Source of the DNA: Deltaproteobacteria bacterium | Lineage (GTDB): Bacteria > CG2-30-53-67 | Length of the DNA: 64,000 bases | Direction of reading: 5' to 3' | Assembly: GCA_013151235.1 (NCBI GenBank) | Contig: JAADIO010000035.1 | Location: 18,568 to 82,567 of the forward strand | Shown here: positions 23,912-32,861 of the stretch, one piece after another | How the letters are laid out: each line of letters starts with the position of its first letter | Numbering within the stretch: the stretch's first letter is position 1 | Translations under genes and position numbers: made by a program | The notes under the pieces: generated by a model | Database searches by the model: none | Told to the model about the DNA's origin: nothing | What the model saw: the letters and a program-made list of their open reading frames with translations, nothing else

Positions 23912-25300
23912 ATGAACTGCCTGCTGAAGAACATTGCGCCTGTCCTGCTCATCCTCTCCGGCTGCGCCCTCTACCACCCGCTGCCGCTGACCCCGGCGAG
24001 TGTATCGGCTGCGCTGGCCCCGCCGGAGATGGGCAAGGTCCGCATCCTGGCAAAGAGACTGAAACACCCGATCCTGAAACCGATTGCTTTCGATGAACGG
24101 GACGGGCTCTCACCAGACGAGGCCGCCGTCCTCGCCGTGATCGCCAACCCGGGCCTTCGCGCTGTCCGGGACGAACGGGGTATCGCCGCGGCACAGCTCA
24201 TCCAGGCCGGGATCCTGCCCAACCCCGTCCTTTCCCTCAGCATGGAGCACCCGACAGGCGGTCTGACGGCGGGAACCACGGACGCCTACGGCTCGCAGCT
24301 CGACTGGGAGATCACGTCGCTCATCACCTACGCCTCCAGGAAGAAGGCCGCCGCGGCGAAGGCGAAGGCCGTCGATCTTTCCGTGGCGTGGCGGGAATGG
24401 CAGGTCGCCCAGGCGGCCAGGCTTCACTGCCTGAGGCTCCACTGGACCGGGAAGAAGATCTCCCTGCTTGAAGCATCACGCAAAGATCTTCTCAGGACCG
24501 TGAAAACGGTTGAGACGGCGGTGGCAATAGGGGCAAAGACCGGGGTGGACCTCGCCGCGGCGAAGGCCGAGCTGAACGGGACCAAAACCCGCCTGGCGCG
24601 GATGGAGGGGGAACGTGAGAAGGAGCGACTCGCCCTGAACCGGGCCGCGGGATTCCCGCCGGGGCGGGTCCTCCCCATCGAGGACGTATCGCCCTCCACC
24701 GTATGGCTGGAGAAGTACGGGACAGCGCAGCCACGCCCGGAGCGGAGCCGTCTTGACCTGATCGCGCTGAGGATGGGATACGAAAGCCGGGAGGCGGAGT
24801 TGAGGGCGGCGGTACTCTCCCAGTTCCCGAAGATCGGAATCGGCCTGATCCACGCCCGGGACACGGGGGACGTGATCACCACCGGCCCGGCCGTCACCTT
24901 CGAGTTCCCCCTCTTCGACCGGAACCGGGGACGGATCGCGCTGGAGCAGGCCACGCGGAAGAAACTCTTCGACGAATATACGGCCCGGGTCTTTGAGGCC
25001 CGCTCCGAGATCGCCGGGATCATGAAGATGGCGAAGAACCTGCGGACCATGATCGAACTGGGAAGAGAGGCCATACGGGTCCAGAGGCACCTTGTCAGGA
25101 CCTACGGAGCAGCGCTCAACCAGGGGAACGCCGATATCCTCAGTTACTACGGGGCCGCAAACAGGCTCAGGGAAAAGGAGTTGGAACTGGCGGACCTGCA
25201 GGAGAAGATGACCGATCTCGGTGTCGCCCTCGAATCTGCATTGGGCAGGCCTGTTCCCCTCTTCAGGAAACACCGTCCCGCACAGGGGGTGAAACCATGA
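23912..25300 (+). CDS. TolC-family outer membrane efflux lipoprotein
   Basis: 462 residues. The signal peptide ends in a lipobox LILSGC (Cys about residue 18), so the mature protein is lipidated. Two long helical OEP repeats follow: the first with VLAVIANPGLRAVRDERGIA then AQAGILPNPVLSLSME, the second with LIALRMGYESREAELRAAVL and FPLFDRNRGRIALEQA. These are features of the CusC/CzcC outer-membrane channels of RND efflux pumps. Its TGA overlaps the ATG of the RND relic by four bases. Confidence 0.88.
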   Translation: MNCLLKNIAPVLLILSGCALYHPLPLTPASVSAALAPPEMGKVRILAKRLKHPILKPIAFDERDGLSPDEAAVLAVIANPGLRAVRDERGIAAAQLIQAGILPNPVLSLSMEHPTGGLTAGTTDAYGSQLDWEITSLITYASRKKAAAAKAKAVDLSVAWREWQVAQAARLHCLRLHWTGKKISLLEASRKDLLRTVKTVETAVAIGAKTGVDLAAAKAELNGTKTRLARMEGEREKERLALNRAAGFPPGRVLPIEDVSPSTVWLEKYGTAQPRPERSRLDLIALRMGYESREAELRAAVLSQFPKIGIGLIHARDTGDVITTGPAVTFEFPLFDRNRGRIALEQATRKKLFDEYTARVFEARSEIAGIMKMAKNLRTMIELGREAIRVQRHLVRTYGAALNQGNADILSYYGAANRLREKELELADLQEKMTDLGVALESALGRPVPLFRKHRPAQGVKP

Positions 25301-25520
25301 GAACGCTTCTTGCCGGGTACGGCCGGGCAGGATTTTCCCCCGAGGAGGCACTGATCCAGGCGGGGAAGAACCGTATGCGCCCCATCGCCAGGACCACCGC
25401 AGCGGCGATCCTGGCGCTGATGCCCCTATTTCAGACCTTACGGTACAGATGTTCCTGGTCCTGATGGTTCTCCCGGTACCGGTCCGGGTTCTCATGGAGG
25501 GAAAGAAAAGAGGAGAATGA
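25297..25520 (+). pseudogene. relic of a heavy-metal RND permease (C-terminal pieces)
   Basis: The 55-codon frame at 25297-25464 reads EEALIQAGKNRMRPIARTTA then AAILALMPL, the conserved TM11 region of CusA/CzcA permeases (usual form: EAGRxRMRPIxMTTLAAILALLPL). After it the match stops, and a +1 frame from about 25436 reads LTVQMFLVLMVLPV followed by VRVLMEGKKRGE and stop at 25518-25520, which is the extreme C-terminus of the same proteins. Thus about 30 residues between them, and the whole first ~900, are missing. The fragment is still coupled to the tolC-like stop by ATGA and overlaps the start of the adaptor gene. Confidence 0.65.
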
Positions 25521-26623
25521 AATTGAAGAAGAAGATCTCGGTCCTTCCGGCCGTCGCCGCGATGATCCTCCTCGCCACCGCCGCCGTGACGGGGTACAGA
25601 TGCAACAGCCGCCTCTCTCCCGGCGGAAACGCCCCTCCCCACCGGAGGGCCGGACCGGGCCGGATCCGGACGGTCACCCCCGGACGGAGGAGTTTCACCG
25701 TCCGGATCCCGTGGTTCGGAAAGGTGGAGAGCAAGACCGCCGTTTCCATCATCGCACCGGAGAGGGGACGGATCGTTTCCGTGGATGCCCCCGATGAATC
25801 AACCGTAATGAAGGGAACGGTCCTGTTCACTCTCGGCGGACCGCGGATCCGGGCGCGTTCCGCGACCCTGCGGGCAAGGATCGCCTCCCTCCGCAGGCAG
25901 GCCGCCCTGGCGGGAGAGATCGTGACCCTGAAACGGGAGGCGGTCGCCGGGAAGATGGCCCGCAGGGAAGAGCTCCTCTCCGCGGAGGAATCCCTCGCAC
26001 GCATCAGATCAAGGCTGAAGGCAGCCGAAGAAGAACGGGCCGCCCTGCGGCGGATGATCCGGATCCGGGCGCCCCGGGAGGGGGTGATGACAAGGCGCCG
26101 CGTCAACCCCGGCCAGGAGGTAGGGAAGGGAGCGGTCCTGGCCGAACTGGTCCCGGCGGGATCCCTGAGGATCGCGGCCACCCTGTTTCCACCCGGGAAT
26201 GTCGCTCTCACCGGGCTTTCCGCCGTTGCGGAGCCCGCATCCGGCGGGTCCGTCTCCGTGACCGTCACGAAGGTATTGCCGCAACGCACGAAGGAAGGCG
26301 CCTCCACGGTCTGGCTGGAAGGCCCGGATGTTGACGGGCACTTCGCCCCGGGGGAGTCCGTGTCGGGTCATCTGATCCTTGCCCGGCATGAAAAGGCCCT
26401 CGCCATCCCCCGCCCTGCCGTCGTCTACGACGACAGGGAACGGCCCTTCGTCTTCGTGAAGAGACCGGATGGATATCACCGGCAGCCGGTGAAGACGGGT
26501 GAGACAGAAGGCGGCTGGGTGGAGATCAAAGAGGGGGTCGGGGAGAAGGACCGGGTGGTCGTGGAGGGGGCCTATGAACTCTTCTACCGTGACTTCAACC
26601 GTATCTACAAGGTCGAGGACTGA
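25517..26623 (+). CDS. RND efflux periplasmic adaptor (membrane fusion protein)
   Basis: 368 residues. A single N-terminal membrane segment (VLPAVAAMILLATAAVTGY) anchors it. RIPWFGKVESKTAVSIIAPE and the paired RIRAPREGVMTRRRVNPGQE then VGKGAVLAEL form the two halves of the lipoyl-like domain around an alpha-helical hairpin (ARSATLRARIASLRRQAALA to AEEERAALRR). Beta-barrel and membrane-proximal domains follow (ALAIPRPAVVYDDRERPFVF, VEIKEGVGEKDRVVVEGAYE). It links the inner-membrane RND permease with the TolC-like channel. The ATG overlaps the end of the RND relic. Confidence 0.9.
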   Translation: MKLKKKISVLPAVAAMILLATAAVTGYRCNSRLSPGGNAPPHRRAGPGRIRTVTPGRRSFTVRIPWFGKVESKTAVSIIAPERGRIVSVDAPDESTVMKGTVLFTLGGPRIRARSATLRARIASLRRQAALAGEIVTLKREAVAGKMARREELLSAEESLARIRSRLKAAEEERAALRRMIRIRAPREGVMTRRRVNPGQEVGKGAVLAELVPAGSLRIAATLFPPGNVALTGLSAVAEPASGGSVSVTVTKVLPQRTKEGASTVWLEGPDVDGHFAPGESVSGHLILARHEKALAIPRPAVVYDDRERPFVFVKRPDGYHRQPVKTGETEGGWVEIKEGVGEKDRVVVEGAYELFYRDFNRIYKVED

Positions 26624-26659
26624 CGGATTCGGGATGAGTCCGTCCGTGAGGTGCAACCG

Positions 26660-29600
26660 ATGCGGAGTTTCCTGCGTTTCATAATCAGAAATCCCATGGC
26701 CGTGATCCTGGCGGCCGCCGCCATGAGTCTCGGCGGCATCTACTCGGCCCGGCACATGCCGGTCGATCTCTTCCCCGACCTCAACATCCCCGTCGTCAAC
26801 ATCATCACCCACGATCCCGGGGCGGCGCCGGAAGAGATGGAACGGCTCGTCTCCCGGCCGATCGAGGACGCGGTCCGGTCCATCGTAGGCGTGAAACGTG
26901 TGGCCTCCATCTCCGTGCAGGGGATCTCCCGGGTCACCGTGGAATTCACGCGGGGAACCACGGTCCGCGATGCCCGGCAGCTGATCCAGGCCCGGCTGGG
27001 ACGGGTCGGCGCAGCCCTCCCGGCGGGTGTCATCCCGCGGCTCGAAAGCATCGGCACCACCCTCCAGGAGGTCTGCGGTTACATCCTCTACGGGGCCGGC
27101 GACCCGGTCACCCTGCGAAGTATCGTCCGCCACGAACTGTCGAGCAGGATCATGGAAGTGGACGGGGTCTCCTCGGTGGAGGTCCTCGGAGGGGACCGGC
27201 GGGCCTTCGATGTGGAGATCGAACCCGGGACGCTGATCCGTCTCCGTATCGGCATCGACGATATCCTCGCCCTCCTGAAAAGATCGAACCGGTCGGTGAT
27301 CGCCGGGTATATCGACCGGTCCGGCCGGGAATACTTGATCCGCGGCGACGCGCGCATCCGGACACTCGGCGATATCCGCTCCCTCCCGGTCCCGCTTCCG
27401 GGGGGACGATCCGTGCGGCTGGGGTCGATCGCGAAGATCCGGGAAGGCCGCGTGCCGAGACACTACACGGTCCACGGAGACGGTGTCCCGGCAGTTGCAA
27501 TGATCGTGCGCAAACAGCCGGGGGCAAGCACGGTCCGGGTGGCGGAGGGTGTTGAAAGAACGATCCGTGCCCTGGCTCATCTCCTGCCGCCGGGGACCCG
27601 GGTGAAGAAGTTCTACGATCAATCGGAGATCATCCGGGAGTCGCAGGGGGAGATCCTGCGGGATCTCCTGATCGGGGCCGGGCTGGTCATCCTGGTCCTC
27701 TACCTCTTCCTCGGATCGTTCCGGCCGACCTGGATCGTGGCACTGACCATCCCCGTCACCTTTCTTGCCACCCTCGCCGTCCTCGGCGCGGCGGGGGAAG
27801 GACTCAACATGATCACCATGACGGCGCTGGCGCTCGCCGTCGGCATGATCGTGGACGATGCCATCGTCGTGATGGAGAGCATCTGCCGGCACGGCAGCCT
27901 GACATCCTCGGCACGGGATGCGAGTATCGAGGGAACGCTTCAGATCGCGGGTCCCGACGCCTCGGGGACACTGACCACCGTGGCGGCGTTCCTGCCGATG
28001 GTGATCGTCACCGGGATCACGGCGCTTTTCCTCCGGCCCTTCGGAATCACGGTCAGCGCCGCCCTCCTCGTCTCCCTCGCTCTATCCCTGACCCTGGTGC
28101 CGGTTCTTGCCGGCCGCAGCCCCTCGACCGTCTTCCGGCGGAACGGCTTTCCCGGCGCCCGGCTGATCGCCCGGCTCGACGGGATGCTCCAGACCGTCCT
28201 GAGGTTCTCCTTCCGGCACAGAGTGACGGTCCCGGCCCTTGCCGTTCTTTCTCTCGCCATCGCAGGGCTTCTCGCCTGCCACAGCAAGGTCTCCCTTCTG
28301 CCGCCCGTCGACGAGGGGGCCATCCTCGCGGAATACACCATGCCGCCGGGCACGTCCCTTTCCGAAAGCAACCGGATCGGGGGAATCGCCGAACGGATCG
28401 CCCTGGCGGACCCGGACGTCTCGTCCGTCTACCGGAGGACGGGTTCCCCCGGCATCGGCTACCAGATCGAAGGGGTCAACCGCGGGGAGCTGCTGATCAA
28501 GCTGAAGCCGAAATCCGCACGGACCCGGCGGGTCACGGAGATCATCCGTTCCCTGAAGGGCTCCTATTCGAAACTGCGGGGAGCCGTCTTCATCTACCAC
28601 CAGCCGACGCAGGAGAAGATCGACGAAAGCTTTTCAGGACTACCGGCGCTCTTCGGTGTCACGGTCTACGGGGACGACATGGAGACCCTGACCGGACTGG
28701 CCGGACGGGTGGAAGAGATCCTCGCCGGAGAACCGGGGATCTCGAATGTCGTAAACAACACGAAGATCAAGGTCCCGGAGATCCATGTCCGGATCGAACC
28801 CCGCCGTCTCGAACAGTACGGAGTCAGCACCGGTCCTCTGCTGGACACGATCCGGGCCGCCCGCTTCGGCATAGAGGGAACACGGATCATCCGGCAGAAG
28901 GAGGTGGTCTCCGTAAGGGTCCGGATCAGGACGCACGGTCCGCTGGATCTCCGGAAACTCCGGGATCTGCCGGTCGGAACCGCCGGCGGCGGCTGGGTCC
29001 CGCTGAAACGACTCGCGGAGATCACCATCGACCACGCCCCGGCCGCCGTCACACGACTGAACGGCCGCCGGGAGATCACCCTCGTCGCCGAGGTGGAGGG
29101 GAACATCCCCGCTGCGGTCCGGCGGCTGCGCAAACGGTTCCGCTCCATCCCCCTGCCGGAAGGGTACAGCATCGGCTTCACGGGACAGTACCGGGTACTC
29201 ATGAAAACGATGCACGACATCATCCTGGCGCTTGTCACGGCGGTTCTCCTTATCTACCTCATCATGGTCATGCAGTTCAAGTCATGGCTCCAGCCGCTGA
29301 TCATCCTTGCGGCCGTTCCCCTGTCGCTGGCCGGCGCGCTGGCCGCGGTCTTTCTCACGGGACACGCAATCGACCTGTCCGTCGGCATGGGGGCCCTCAC
29401 GCTGGCAGGGATAGCCGTCAACAACGGCATTCTCCTGATCGACACCGCCAACCGGGAAGCGGCCTCGGGCAAGGATATGGCCGGGGCCATCATCGCTGCC
29501 GCCTCCGTGCGTCTCCGGCCGATCCTCCTGACGAGCCTGACCACCATCGCCGCGCTGCTCCCCTCCGCGGCCGGTCTCTCCGCCGGTTCCAGAATCTTTC

Positions 29601-29734
29601 AACCCTTCGCGGTCTCGGTGATCGGCGGGCTGATCACCGCCACATTCGGCACACTCGTCGTGATCCCCACGCTGGCACTTTCCCGAAAACTCGTTCCGGA
29701 TGCCCCGACGAAAAATCATCAGGTTGCAGATTGA
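26660..29734 (+). CDS. RND efflux permease
   Basis: 1024 residues from ATG 26660 (a GTG at 26651 is in frame). Twelve TM segments and two large periplasmic loops as in AcrB/CusA. N-terminal MAVILAAAAMSLGGIYS and MPVDLFPDLNIPVVNI are typical. The TM4 motif GMIVDDAIVVMES carries D399-D400, equal to the proton-relay pair of AcrB; CusA-type pumps have a different pattern (VDAAIV). The methionine triad of copper pumps was not found. So it is likely a hydrophobe/multidrug-type permease rather than a metal pump, although the family order TolC-MFP-RND and the regulators look CusA-like. Substrate unknown. Confidence 0.9.
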   Translation: MRSFLRFIIRNPMAVILAAAAMSLGGIYSARHMPVDLFPDLNIPVVNIITHDPGAAPEEMERLVSRPIEDAVRSIVGVKRVASISVQGISRVTVEFTRGTTVRDARQLIQARLGRVGAALPAGVIPRLESIGTTLQEVCGYILYGAGDPVTLRSIVRHELSSRIMEVDGVSSVEVLGGDRRAFDVEIEPGTLIRLRIGIDDILALLKRSNRSVIAGYIDRSGREYLIRGDARIRTLGDIRSLPVPLPGGRSVRLGSIAKIREGRVPRHYTVHGDGVPAVAMIVRKQPGASTVRVAEGVERTIRALAHLLPPGTRVKKFYDQSEIIRESQGEILRDLLIGAGLVILVLYLFLGSFRPTWIVALTIPVTFLATLAVLGAAGEGLNMITMTALALAVGMIVDDAIVVMESICRHGSLTSSARDASIEGTLQIAGPDASGTLTTVAAFLPMVIVTGITALFLRPFGITVSAALLVSLALSLTLVPVLAGRSPSTVFRRNGFPGARLIARLDGMLQTVLRFSFRHRVTVPALAVLSLAIAGLLACHSKVSLLPPVDEGAILAEYTMPPGTSLSESNRIGGIAERIALADPDVSSVYRRTGSPGIGYQIEGVNRGELLIKLKPKSARTRRVTEIIRSLKGSYSKLRGAVFIYHQPTQEKIDESFSGLPALFGVTVYGDDMETLTGLAGRVEEILAGEPGISNVVNNTKIKVPEIHVRIEPRRLEQYGVSTGPLLDTIRAARFGIEGTRIIRQKEVVSVRVRIRTHGPLDLRKLRDLPVGTAGGGWVPLKRLAEITIDHAPAAVTRLNGRREITLVAEVEGNIPAAVRRLRKRFRSIPLPEGYSIGFTGQYRVLMKTMHDIILALVTAVLLIYLIMVMQFKSWLQPLIILAAVPLSLAGALAAVFLTGHAIDLSVGMGALTLAGIAVNNGILLIDTANREAASGKDMAGAIIAAASVRLRPILLTSLTTIAALLPSAAGLSAGSRIFQPFAVSVIGGLITATFGTLVVIPTLALSRKLVPDAPTKNHQVAD

Positions 29735-29759
29735 CAAATCTGATGTTCTTTGTTATATT
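29731..29759 (+). promoter_or_regulatory. strong consensus-like promoter after the RND gene
   Basis: TTGACA (29731-29736), 17-base spacer, TATATT (29754-29759). The -35 box overlaps the RND stop codon. It would drive the small secreted-protein ORF at 29784. Confidence 0.65.
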
Positions 29760-29783
29760 TCATTGCAGTAGCGAGCGGAAAAA

Positions 29784-30251
29784 ATGGCTGTGACACAGGG
29801 ACACAACAAAACGTTTCGCAAGGCACTGACGTGGGTCTGCATTTTCTTTCTTATTCAGACCCTGCCTGCTCTCCTTGGAATGTCTTTTCCGGGAGAAATG
29901 GGTGTAGGTGCGGTTTCTGCAGCCGTCTTCGGCGAGAGAAGATCAGCACCGGAATCCTTACTTTCCTCTTCCCGACTTTCGGACTCGGCACAAGATTTTT
30001 CGGCCTTTACGCTCTTGCAGTTTCCTCTTCTGCATGATCAGGCCGCCAGACCGTCGGCTCTTTCGGGAGACGCAGAGATTCCCTTTCCCTCAAGGGACCC
30101 GGATAATCTGGATGATCTTCCGACCTCTGCCAGAACACATCGGGCTTTCCGGACTTTCCCCGGGGAAAAGACAAGCGCCCTTCCGACGTTGTTTTGTATA
30201 TCCGCCCGTTCCAATGCAATCTTTCTTTTTAATCAGGCCTTTCGAATTTAA
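29784..30251 (+). CDS. hypothetical secreted or membrane-anchored protein
   Basis: 155 residues; I recognise no family. The N-terminus has a basic start (KTFRKALTW) and a hydrophobic segment VCIFFLIQTLPALLGM, consistent with a signal peptide or anchor. The rest is Ser/Arg/Phe rich with no repeats or cysteine motifs (one Cys near residue 140). A strong promoter sits 25 bases upstream and the leader contains GAGCGGAAAAA before the ATG. A competing frame (29908-30363) covers the same bases, so the coding call is uncertain. The 30252-30447 gap that follows has nothing I can name. Confidence 0.4.
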   Translation: MAVTQGHNKTFRKALTWVCIFFLIQTLPALLGMSFPGEMGVGAVSAAVFGERRSAPESLLSSSRLSDSAQDFSAFTLLQFPLLHDQAARPSALSGDAEIPFPSRDPDNLDDLPTSARTHRAFRTFPGEKTSALPTLFCISARSNAIFLFNQAFRI

Positions 30252-30447
30252 AATCTCCCTGCCGGATCCATATCTTCCATTTTCCCTCTTCCTGTACCGG
30301 CCGTCAGGCCCTTTTCCGGCAAAGACGGTTGAGGACCAAGTGGACGCAACCGGGGTTGAGTAACCTTTTCTGAAAAGAACCGATCCCTGTCGGCAAGTCA
30401 AACAGGAAGCGCTTTACAGATCCGAACAACAACGGGAGGAATATAAA

Positions 30448-30867
30448 ATGAATCGACGCATAATGGTCGTGGATGACGATCCCGGCATCCTGCTGAGTAC
30501 AACTTTTTTCCTCAAGCAGGCCGGATTTGAAGTATCTCAGGCCGCCAACGGACGGGAGGCACTCCGGAAACTTCTCGGAGCACAGCGGAGAAGAATTCCT
30601 TATGATCTTCTGATCACGGATAACCAGATGCCGGAGATGTCCGGTCGCGAACTGTTTCAGGAAATCCGACTCTACACCCGCTCACTGCCCGTCTTCGTGG
30701 TTTCCGGCCTGTGGGATGCGGGCTTTGCAAGAGAACTGGAAGCAGACGGCCGCGCCGCCTTTTTCCTGAAACCCGTCGATCTGGAAGAATTCGTTACAGG
30801 GGTGAAATTTCACATGGAAGGGTCCGGGCGAACCTGGAAGGATCTTTCATCACGACTGGTTTCATGA
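30448..30867 (+). CDS. single-domain response regulator
   Basis: 139 residues, receiver domain only. RRIMVVDDDPGILLS gives the acidic pocket, LLITDNQMPEMSG the phospho-accepting Asp, FVVSG the conserved Thr/Ser position and FLKPVDL the Lys. No output domain follows; the protein ends about 20 residues after the receiver. Such CheY-like proteins act by binding a partner or as phosphate sinks. GGAGGAATATAAA stands before the ATG. It precedes the moxR gene by 70 bases on the same strand; whether it is functionally linked to the Bat operon is unknown. Confidence 0.88.
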   Translation: MNRRIMVVDDDPGILLSTTFFLKQAGFEVSQAANGREALRKLLGAQRRRIPYDLLITDNQMPEMSGRELFQEIRLYTRSLPVFVVSGLWDAGFARELEADGRAAFFLKPVDLEEFVTGVKFHMEGSGRTWKDLSSRLVS

Positions 30868-30937
30868 AATTCGGAATGCCGAATGAGTAGAGGACAAAAA
30901 TTTTTCGACATCACCCACTGAAAAGGAGAACAACACC

Positions 30938-31924
30938 GTGGACGCAAAAGCACAGGAAGCCAACGCACGGCTGGAAGAGAAAACCCTGCTGGTCAAACGA
31001 CTTGAAGGAGAAATCTCGAAGGTCCTCGTGGGCCAGCGTGACCTGCTGGACCGGCTCCTGATCGGGCTGCTGGCCGACGGGCATATCCTCGTGGAAGGGG
31101 TCCCCGGCCTGGCGAAGACCACCGCAGTCAAGACCCTGGCAGCGGCCATCCGGACGACCTTCCAGCGAATCCAGTTCACACCGGACCTCCTCCCGGCCGA
31201 CCTGATCGGCACCCGGATCTACCTGCCGAAAACAGGCGAGTTCACCACCAAGAAAGGGCCTCTTTTCGCAAACATCATCCTGGCCGACGAGATCAACAGA
31301 GCGCCGGCAAAGGTGCAAAGCGCCCTTTTGGAGGCAATGCAGGAGCGGCAGGTCACCATCGGCGAAGAGACCTTTGCACTCCCCCGCCCCTTTCTGGTCA
31401 TGGCCACACAGAATCCGATTGAACAGGAAGGAACCTATCCCCTGCCCGAAGCTCAGGTCGACCGGTTCATGTTGAAAATCACCATCACCTACCCCGGCCG
31501 GGAAGAGGAACGGGAGATTGTGAAACGCTTTGCCGGTCGGCCGGAATATACCGTCCAGCCCGTCCTAACCCCCGAGGAGATTCTCGACCTGAAGGAGGCC
31601 ACCACGAAGATTTACCTCGATGAACGGCTCTCCGACTACATCGTCGACCTCGTCCAGGCAACGAGGAACCCCGGGGATCATGGTCTCCCCCTCGGTTCCA
31701 TGATTCAGTACGGGGCCTCCCCCCGTGCCTCGATCTACCTGAACCTCGCCGCCCGTGCTCACGCCTTCCTCCGGGGACGGGGGTATGCAACACCCGAGGA
31801 CATCAAGTCCGTCGCTCACGACGTGCTCCGCCACAGGGTCATCCTCTCCTACGAGGCCGAGGCGGAAGAGATGACCCCGGATGAAGTAATTCAGCAAATT
31901 CTGGACAAAGTTGAAGTCCCTTAA
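30938..31924 (+). CDS. MoxR family AAA+ ATPase
   Basis: 328 residues. Walker A GVPGLAKTT, Walker B IILADEINRAPAKVQSALLE, sensor MATQNPIEQEGTYPLPEAQV then DRFMLKI, and the AAA lid at the C-terminus (SPRASIYLNLAARAHAFLRG) are all present. MoxR ATPases act as chaperones for proteins with VWA domains, inserting metal or remodelling complexes. It heads an eight-gene plus-strand operon with DUF58, two VWA and TPR proteins. The start codon is not ATG-led by a perfect ribosome site (GTG at 30938 after AAAAGGAGAACAACACC). Its stop is 49 bases before the DUF58 ATG. Confidence 0.93.
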   Translation: MDAKAQEANARLEEKTLLVKRLEGEISKVLVGQRDLLDRLLIGLLADGHILVEGVPGLAKTTAVKTLAAAIRTTFQRIQFTPDLLPADLIGTRIYLPKTGEFTTKKGPLFANIILADEINRAPAKVQSALLEAMQERQVTIGEETFALPRPFLVMATQNPIEQEGTYPLPEAQVDRFMLKITITYPGREEEREIVKRFAGRPEYTVQPVLTPEEILDLKEATTKIYLDERLSDYIVDLVQATRNPGDHGLPLGSMIQYGASPRASIYLNLAARAHAFLRGRGYATPEDIKSVAHDVLRHRVILSYEAEAEEMTPDEVIQQILDKVEVP

Positions 31925-31973
31925 GAACCGTTACTCCTTCTCTTCTGAACAGCCGGCAGTCAGGGAGGTTGCG

Positions 31974-32861
31974 ATGTCTCTCGATGCGGAAACCATCCGG
32001 AAGATCCGGAAGATTCACATCATCACCAATTACCTTGTCAATGACATTATGACAGGAGAATACCATTCCGCCTTCAAGGGATTAGGGATGGAGTTTGCCG
32101 AGGTCCGGGAATACCAGCCGGGAGACGACATTCGAACCATTGACTGGAACGTGACGGCCCGGACGGGCCGCCCCTTCGTCAAATCCTTCCAGGAGGAACG
32201 GGAACTGACGGTCATGCTCTTAGTGGACATCTCCGCCTCAGGTTCCTTCGGAACCTTCCGGACGAAGAATGAAGTCGCCGCCGAGATCGCCGCAACGCTC
32301 TCCTTTTCGGCCATCAAGAACCAGGACAAGGTGGGTCTTCTCCTCTTTACCGACCGCGTGGAGAAATACATCCCCCCTCGGAAGGGACGGAGCCATGTCT
32401 GGCGCGTCATTGAAGAAGTCCTCGAGTACCGCCCGGAGTACCGGGGAACCGATCTTTCGGCGCCCCTGGAATATATCAACCGGGTCCTGAACCGTAAGAC
32501 AATCTGCTTCCTCCTCTCAGACTTTCTCGCCGCCGGTTTTGAACGCCCCCTCCGGGTCGCCTGCCGACGGCACGATATGATTGCCGTCACCCTGACCGAC
32601 CCGCGGGAAACGGTCCTCCCCGCCGTGGGTTACCTGAAACTGCTGGACGCAGAAACGGGTGAGATCCTCATCGTGAACACCCGGGATCCCGAAACAAGGC
32701 GGACCTACACCGACCGGTGGCGGGCAGCGCGGGAAAAAACGGTGAAGATCTTTCGTTCCCTCGGGATCGACCACATCGAGATCCGCACCGACCGTCCCTA
32801 TGTAGAAGATATCATGCGATTCTTCCGTCTCCGGGAAAAACGGAGGACAAGGATAAAATGA
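31974..32861 (+). CDS. DUF58 domain protein
   Basis: 295 residues from ATG 31974, which has GGGAGG 5 bases upstream; the frame continues upstream to 31911 without a ribosome site. EYHSAFKGLGMEFAEVREYQ, PGDDIRTIDWNVTARTG and the following KSFQEERELTVMLLVD are the DUF58 signature; the latter leads into a VWA-like fold with LLVDISASGSFG (DxSxS). DUF58 proteins accompany MoxR ATPases almost everywhere, probably as clients. No membrane segment. Its stop overlaps the ATG of the next gene (ATGA). Confidence 0.93.
   Translation: MSLDAETIRKIRKIHIITNYLVNDIMTGEYHSAFKGLGMEFAEVREYQPGDDIRTIDWNVTARTGRPFVKSFQEERELTVMLLVDISASGSFGTFRTKNEVAAEIAATLSFSAIKNQDKVGLLLFTDRVEKYIPPRKGRSHVWRVIEEVLEYRPEYRGTDLSAPLEYINRVLNRKTICFLLSDFLAAGFERPLRVACRRHDMIAVTLTDPRETVLPAVGYLKLLDAETGEILIVNTRDPETRRTYTDRWRAAREKTVKIFRSLGIDHIEIRTDRPYVEDIMRFFRLREKRRTRIK

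Noticed and set aside
26009-27892. 627-codon minus-strand frame opposite the RND permease
   Set aside because: Asp/His/Pro/Gly-rich shadow without motifs; the plus-strand RND sequence is unmistakable.
29908-30363. Alternative 151-codon frame in the region after the RND gene
   Set aside because: No signal peptide or ribosome site; the 29784 frame fits the promoter and N-terminus better, though neither is certain.
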